Assembly (NCBI RefSeq): GCF_000720175.1 | Contig: NZ_JOIX01000073.1 | Location: forward strand, 1-51,421 | Direction: 5' to 3' | Length of the DNA stretch: 51,421 nt | Origin: Streptomyces sp. NRRL S-337 | GTDB lineage: Bacteria > Actinomycetota > Actinomycetes > Streptomycetales > Streptomycetaceae | Shown here: one piece after another, positions 47,377 through 51,421 of the stretch | Numbering within the stretch: position 1 is the stretch's first letter | Layout: the number at the start of each line of letters is the position of its first letter | The notes under the pieces: generated by a model | Databases searched by the model: none | Told to the model about the DNA's origin: nothing | The model's input: the letters and a program-made list of their open reading frames with translations, nothing else | Program-made: the position numbers and the translations under genes

Positions 47377-49524
47377 ATGGGAGTCAGTCAGGTGCCGCAC
47401 AACGCGTCAGCGGACCAGGGGGCGGACGGCCGCCCGACCGAGGTGACCGCCGCCGGCATCGCCCGGCTCGCCGGCGTCGGCCGGGCCGCGGTCAGCAACT
47501 GGCGGCGCCGCCACCCCGACTTCCCCAAGCCCGTCGGCGGCACCGAGACCAGCCCCGCCTTCGCCCTCCGCGACATCGAGCAATGGCTGCGCGACCAGGG
47601 CAAACTCGCCGAGGTCCCGCTGCGCGAGCGGGTCTGGCAGCAGCTCGTCGGACACCCCGCGGGCGCCGCCGCCGCGCTCCGCCAGGCCGGCGCCGTCCTG
47701 CTGCTCGCCCACGACCGGCCCGCCGCCTGGCAGCAGCTGCGCGGCGCCGCCGACGACACCGAGCTCACCGGCGTGCTGCCCGCGATGCTCGACTCCGTGC
47801 TCGCCGCCCGGCTCGGCCCCGGCCACCCCGTCCGCGGCCTCACCCGCGAGGCGCTCGCCCCCTCCGCCGCACTCGTACGCTCCACCGGCGAGCTCGCGAC
47901 CCTGGACGGCGCCCCCGAGGCCTACGCGTTCCTGCTCGGCCGCCATCTGGACGCCAATCCCCGGCAGTACACCCTGACCCCGCCGGGACCGGCCGCCCTG
48001 ATGGCCGAACTCGCCGCCGTGGCAGGCCCGTTGGCCACCGTCCTCGACCCGGCCTGCGGCGCCGGCGCGCTGCTCGCCGCCGCCCGCGAGCGCACCGCCG
48101 ACGAGACCGACGGCACCGCCGTCACCCTCCACGGCCAGGAGTCCGACCCCGACCTCGCCGCGCTCACCGCGCTCCGCCTCGCCCTCGGCGCCCCCGCCGA
48201 GGTCCGGGTGCGCGCCGCGGACACCCTGCGCGCCGACGCCTTCCCCGAACTCACCGCGGACGCCGTGCTCGTCCACCCGCCGTTCAACGAACGCAACTGG
48301 GGCCACGACGAACTCGCCTACGACCCGCGCTGGGAGTACGGCTTCCCGGCCCGCACCGAATCCGAACTCGCCTGGGTCCAGCACGCCCTGGCCCGGCTGC
48401 GCGAGGGCGGCACCGCCGTCGTGCTCATGCCGCCGGCCGCCGCGTCCCGCCGCTCCGGCCGCCGGATCCGCGCCGACCTGCTGCGCCGCGGTGCCCTGCG
48501 CGCGGTCATCGCGCTGCCGGCCGGCGCCGCCCCGCCCAACGGCGTCCCGCTGCACCTGTGGGTGCTGCGCAAGCCCGGCGGCACCACCCCGCCCACCCCG
48601 CAGCTCCTCGTCGTCGACACCGCGGGCCCCGCCGCCGGCCCGGCCGCCGGCCGGGACCGGCCCGACTGGCAGACCGTCCGGGACACCGCCGTGGAGGCCT
48701 GGCGGGCCTTCGACCGCGACGGCGGCATCGAGGAACGGCCCGGCGTCCGGCGCTCGCTGGCCGCCATCGACCTCCTCGACGACGACGTCGACCTGGCCCC
48801 GGCCCGGCACCTCCCGCCGCCCGCCGCGGCCGGCGGCCCCGCCGCACTCGCCGAGGTGCACGACCGGCTGACCGAAACCCTCGCCCGGACCACCCAGCTC
48901 ACCCCCCGGCCCGCCGACGCCGACACCGGACCGGCCCGCTGGCCGCTGACCACCGTCGGCGAACTCGCCCGCTCCGGCGCCCTGGTACTGCGCACCGGCG
49001 GCCCCGGCACCGCACCGGCCGAGGGGCCGGACGCGCCCCCGGTCCTCACCGACCACGACGTCATCGCCGGCGGCTGCCCCTCCGGCGCCCTGCCCGAGGC
49101 GCCCGCCTCCGGGCCGGCCGAGGAACCCGTCCTGCTCCGCGAGGGCGACGTCGTCGTCCCGGTCCTCGGCGGCGGCGCCATCGCCCGGGTCGTCGACGCG
49201 GCCACCGCCGGCGCCGCCCTCGGCCGCAACCTCACCCTGCTGCGCCCCGACCCGGCCGCCCTGGACCCGTGGTTCCTCGCCGGCTTCCTGCGCGGCACCG
49301 CCAACAACCGCCAGGCCAGCAGCTACGCCTCCACCGCCACCCGGCTCGACGTCCGCCGCCTCCAGCTGCCCCGGCTCCCGCTGGCCGAACAGCGCCGTTA
49401 CGGCAGCCGGTTCAGCGACCTGGCCGCCTTCGAAAGCACCCTGCGCCAGGCCACCCGGCTCGGCGAACAGCTGGTCCAGGGCCTCTACGACGGGCTGACG
49501 GACGGGTCGGTCACACCGGACTGA
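47377..49524 (+). CDS. HTH-containing N6-adenine methylase-like protein with altered catalytic motif
   Basis: 715 residues. The N-terminal helix-turn-helix (about 24-75, TAAGIARLAGVGRAAVSNWRRRHPDFPKPVGG) is followed by a type I-like N6 methylase domain with SAM motif LDPACGAGALLAAA (about 222-235). The catalytic tetrad position reads HPPF (His300) where (N/D/S)PPF/Y is expected, followed by NERNWGHDELAYDPRWEYG. A C-terminal part resembles an HsdS half (LREGDVVVPVLGGGAIARV, NRQASSYASTATRLDVRRLQLPRLPLAEQRRYGSRFSDLAAFE). With N replaced by H and an HTH present, it could be a regulator rather than an active enzyme. No restriction gene is adjacent. The start is uncertain by a few codons. Confidence 0.85.
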   Translation: MGVSQVPHNASADQGADGRPTEVTAAGIARLAGVGRAAVSNWRRRHPDFPKPVGGTETSPAFALRDIEQWLRDQGKLAEVPLRERVWQQLVGHPAGAAAALRQAGAVLLLAHDRPAAWQQLRGAADDTELTGVLPAMLDSVLAARLGPGHPVRGLTREALAPSAALVRSTGELATLDGAPEAYAFLLGRHLDANPRQYTLTPPGPAALMAELAAVAGPLATVLDPACGAGALLAAARERTADETDGTAVTLHGQESDPDLAALTALRLALGAPAEVRVRAADTLRADAFPELTADAVLVHPPFNERNWGHDELAYDPRWEYGFPARTESELAWVQHALARLREGGTAVVLMPPAAASRRSGRRIRADLLRRGALRAVIALPAGAAPPNGVPLHLWVLRKPGGTTPPTPQLLVVDTAGPAAGPAAGRDRPDWQTVRDTAVEAWRAFDRDGGIEERPGVRRSLAAIDLLDDDVDLAPARHLPPPAAAGGPAALAEVHDRLTETLARTTQLTPRPADADTGPARWPLTTVGELARSGALVLRTGGPGTAPAEGPDAPPVLTDHDVIAGGCPSGALPEAPASGPAEEPVLLREGDVVVPVLGGGAIARVVDAATAGAALGRNLTLLRPDPAALDPWFLAGFLRGTANNRQASSYASTATRLDVRRLQLPRLPLAEQRRYGSRFSDLAAFESTLRQATRLGEQLVQGLYDGLTDGSVTPD

Positions 49525-49852
49525 CGGACGGCCGGTCACGCACGGTCCGACGGATCGGCGGGGCGCCCCCGGTTCGCTTTTCACGCCACCGGTCGCCACC
49601 GACCGGCGGACGGATCGGGTATAGCGGACGGACCGGCGGAACGGCGGGACCTGGGGCGGTCCCGGCCTGCCGCAGGTCGCAATATGGGCCCGGCACATCG
49701 CCCGGTCCATTCCGTACAACCCCGCACGCGCGCCCCGTGTCGTATATACGCTCGCAAGGCACGTGCGGTGATGGGCGCACCACCGCCGCCGTGCCAGGCC
49801 GCCGTGTCAGCACGGCCCCACCGGCCACGAACCGATCCGTCAGGAGCAGTTG
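49525..49852. other. 328-bp gap before the membrane protein/kinase pair
   Basis: A 7-bp hairpin (CCGGTCG at 49589-49595 with CGACCGG at 49600-49606) lies 65 bp after the methylase stop and may terminate it. The remainder is rich in short CGGACGGAT/CGGACGGAC repeats and must contain the promoter for the downstream pair. The RBS AGGAG is at 49842-49846. No ORF is credible. Confidence 0.4.
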
Positions 49853-50521
49853 ATGCACGGCCCCGTCCCGGCCCCCCCGCCGCACCGTCCCCCCGCGCAG
49901 GGCACGGTCATCCTGCTGCGGGTGGTGTTCGTGGCCACCGCGGTGCTCAGCCTGGGGCTGCTGGCCTGGGTGCCGATGCTGCGGGCCGCGATCGTGCAGC
50001 GCGGGCAGCTGGGCTGGTGGCTGTTCGGCGGTGACCTGGTGGCGGTCATCGGTGCGTGCGTGCTGATCACCAGTTACGCCGAGACGGACTGGCGCACCAA
50101 CGTCGGCGTGGGCCTGCTGCTGATGCAGATCGCGGCGGCCGTGGCCTACTACCTCGTCGTCGACACCCGTGCCCGGCGCACCGCCGCCCCCGGCACCGGC
50201 CACGTCCCGGCGGCCTACCCGGGCCTCGCGGGCATGCCGGGCACCCCGCCCCTCGCGCAGCCCTACGGCCCGCCGCAGCCGGCCGCACCGGGCGCCTTCC
50301 ACTCCCGGGAGACCCAGCCGTACCAGGGCCCCCGCCCGGCCAACCCGTACGCCGCGACCGAGACCCGGCTGCCCCCGCCGCCGGCGCCCGGCCACCACCC
50401 CGCGCCCCCGTATCTCCCCGCGCCCGCGCCCCAGGAGCGTCCGCAGCCGCAGCGCATCGACCGGGTGCGGGCCGAACTCGACGAGCTCAGCGACTACCTC
50501 CGCAAGGAGGAAGGGCGGTGA
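49853..50521 (+). CDS. Three-to-four-pass membrane protein with proline-rich tail
   Basis: 222 residues. After a short Pro-rich N-terminus come hydrophobic segments at about 16-42 (GTVILLRVVFVATAVLSLGLLAWVPML), 55-74 (WWLFGGDLVAVIGACVLITSY) and 83-103 (NVGVGLLLMQIAAAVAYYLVV). A long Pro/Tyr-rich cytosolic tail follows, ending in a charged helix (DRVRAELDELSDYLRKEEGR). The ATG at 49853 is favoured over the TTG at 49850 because AGGAG is 6 nt away. Its stop overlaps the kinase start (GTGA), so the two proteins are made together. It may therefore be a partner or substrate of the kinase. No family recognised. Confidence 0.82.
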   Translation: MHGPVPAPPPHRPPAQGTVILLRVVFVATAVLSLGLLAWVPMLRAAIVQRGQLGWWLFGGDLVAVIGACVLITSYAETDWRTNVGVGLLLMQIAAAVAYYLVVDTRARRTAAPGTGHVPAAYPGLAGMPGTPPLAQPYGPPQPAAPGAFHSRETQPYQGPRPANPYAATETRLPPPPAPGHHPAPPYLPAPAPQERPQPQRIDRVRAELDELSDYLRKEEGR

Positions 50522-51421
50522 ACGGCCGGGTCATCGGCGACCGTTACGAACTCTCCGCGCTGCTCGGCCAGGGCGGGATGGGCCAGGTCTGGATCGGCTA
50601 CGACCGCCGGCTGGACCGCCGGGTCGGCGTCAAGCTGCTGCGCCCGGACCGGGTGGCCGGTACCCCCGACGGCGAGGAGATGCGGCGCCGCTTCGTCCGC
50701 GAGTGCCGGGTCACCGCGCAGGTCGACCACCCCGGGCTGGTCACCGTCCACGACGCCGGCAGCGACGGCGAGGACCTCTACCTGGTCATGCAGTACGTCG
50801 AGGGCGCCGACCTCTCCGACCACCTCGCCGAGCACGACCCCTACCCCTGGCCCTGGGCGGTCTCGGTCGCCGCCCAGCTCTGCGCCGTGCTCGCCTCCGT
50901 CCACGCGGTGCCGATCGTCCACCGCGACCTCAAACCCCGTAACGTCATGATCCGCCCGGACGGTTCCCTGGTCGTCCTCGACCTCGGCATCGCCTCCGCG
51001 CTGGACACCGACACCACCCGCCTCACGCACACCGGCTCGCCCATCGGCAGCCCCGCCTACATGGCGCCCGAGCAGGCCATGGGCGGCGCGGTCGGCCCGT
51101 ACACCGACCTCTACGCGCTGGGTGTCCTGCTGCACGAACTCCTCAGCGGCGAGGTCCCGTTCGCGGGGTCGACGGCCCTCGGCGTGCTCCACCGCCACCT
51201 CCACGAGGAGCCCGTGCCGGTGCGGAAGCTCCGCCCCGACGTCCCCGAGGCCCTCGAAGCCCTCGTGCTGCACCTCCTGCGCAAGGACCCGCAGGCCCGC
51301 CCCGCCGACGCGCAGGAGGTCTACCAGGCCCTGGCCCCCCTCCTGCCCACCGCCACCGTGGGCTCCCCGGCGAACCCGCCCGCACCACTCGCCCCCATGG
51401 ACCCCACCCGCCCCTTCCGCC
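50518..51421 (+). CDS. Serine/threonine protein kinase (truncated by window edge)
   Basis: The reading frame starts at the GTG at 50518, inside the stop of the previous gene, and stays open to the end of the window (301 codons). The Hanks-type kinase domain is complete: Gly loop LLGQGGMGQVW (about 16-26), catalytic Lys in GVKLLRP, HRDLKPRNVM catalytic loop, DLG in place of the usual DFG (VVLDLGIAS), GSPAYMAPEQA activation segment, and DLYALGVLLHELLSG. A Pro-rich juxtamembrane region begins at the edge, so a transmembrane helix and sensor domain may follow outside. Coupled translation with the upstream membrane protein suggests a joint function. Confidence 0.93.
   Translation, partial: MNGRVIGDRYELSALLGQGGMGQVWIGYDRRLDRRVGVKLLRPDRVAGTPDGEEMRRRFVRECRVTAQVDHPGLVTVHDAGSDGEDLYLVMQYVEGADLSDHLAEHDPYPWPWAVSVAAQLCAVLASVHAVPIVHRDLKPRNVMIRPDGSLVVLDLGIASALDTDTTRLTHTGSPIGSPAYMAPEQAMGGAVGPYTDLYALGVLLHELLSGEVPFAGSTALGVLHRHLHEEPVPVRKLRPDVPEALEALVLHLLRKDPQARPADAQEVYQALAPLLPTATVGSPANPPAPLAPMDPTRPFR

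Noticed and set aside
47377..51421. Phage growth limitation (Pgl) or BREX system
   Set aside because: A methylase-like gene and a kinase are present, but no PglZ, BrxC/PglY or BrxL homologue is visible, and the kinase is coupled to an unrelated membrane protein.

Overview
This is a very GC-rich actinobacterial chromosome segment, almost certainly Streptomyces. The third-codon G/C bias is strong, GTG starts and ATGA/GTGA overlaps are common, and the gene content and order (ABC-F, gal cluster, tamR/tam, desaturase, ppc, pth-rplY-prs-glmU, tRNA-Gln, mfd) match the core region I remember from Streptomyces coelicolor around SCO3104-SCO3147. No plasmid, phage or biosynthetic cluster is evident. Most genes are core or conserved actinobacterial genes; the accessory-looking material is at 1-2.3 kb, 28.7-36.5 kb and in two intergenic palindromes.

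Layout. 0-2.3 kb: the end of an unidentified gene, a minus-strand XRE/DUF5753-DUF397-DUF397 regulatory module, and two small overlapping plus-strand genes. 2.3-7.4 kb: alpha/beta hydrolase, ABC-F ATPase, proline-rich membrane-anchored protein, and a LuxR-type regulator whose receiver has lost its phosphorylation residues. 7.1-16.1 kb: a galactose block with an Na+/solute symporter and small membrane partner (minus), divergent galT-galE-galK (plus), a second orphan LuxR-type regulator, and a GH42 beta-galactosidase (minus); together these would import or release galactose and run the Leloir pathway. 16.2-18.8 kb: SDR dehydrogenase and the divergent tamR/tam pair (trans-aconitate response). 19.0-23.8 kb: fatty-acid desaturase plus TetR regulator with a clear operator, divergent from ppc. 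23.9-28.5 kb: membrane protein, pth, rplY, prs, glmU, all minus strand. 28.6-31.2 kb: tRNA-Gln, an HTH/LAGLIDADG-like protein and an orphan histidine kinase. 31.3-36.5 kb: a divergent cluster of polymorphic-toxin-type domains: SUKH-3 and YwqJ-type deaminase on one strand, and on the other an HNH/EndoVII nuclease fused to SUKH-1 and an 882-residue Imm35/deaminase/SUKH-4 mosaic. 36.6-44.2 kb: LCP cell-wall ligase, coiled-coil protein, DHA2 MFS exporter and mfd. 44.7-51.4 kb: DUF2079 and DUF4190/DUF4352 membrane proteins, an HTH-N6 methylase-like protein with an altered catalytic motif, a membrane protein and a truncated Ser/Thr kinase.

Two observations stand out. First, the two large convergent intergenic gaps (13.63-14.13 kb and 44.20-44.70 kb) are each filled by an approximately 500 bp nested palindrome. 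Each carries an inverted pair of stem-loops with an almost invariant 14-nt loop (TGCTGACGCTTTAC), closed by GGAC/GTCC and an 18-bp stem whose outer part varies with compensatory changes. This looks like a dispersed structured element family. Second, the 31.3-36.5 kb cluster fuses toxin-type catalytic domains to immunity-type domains in single proteins that have no visible secretion signal.
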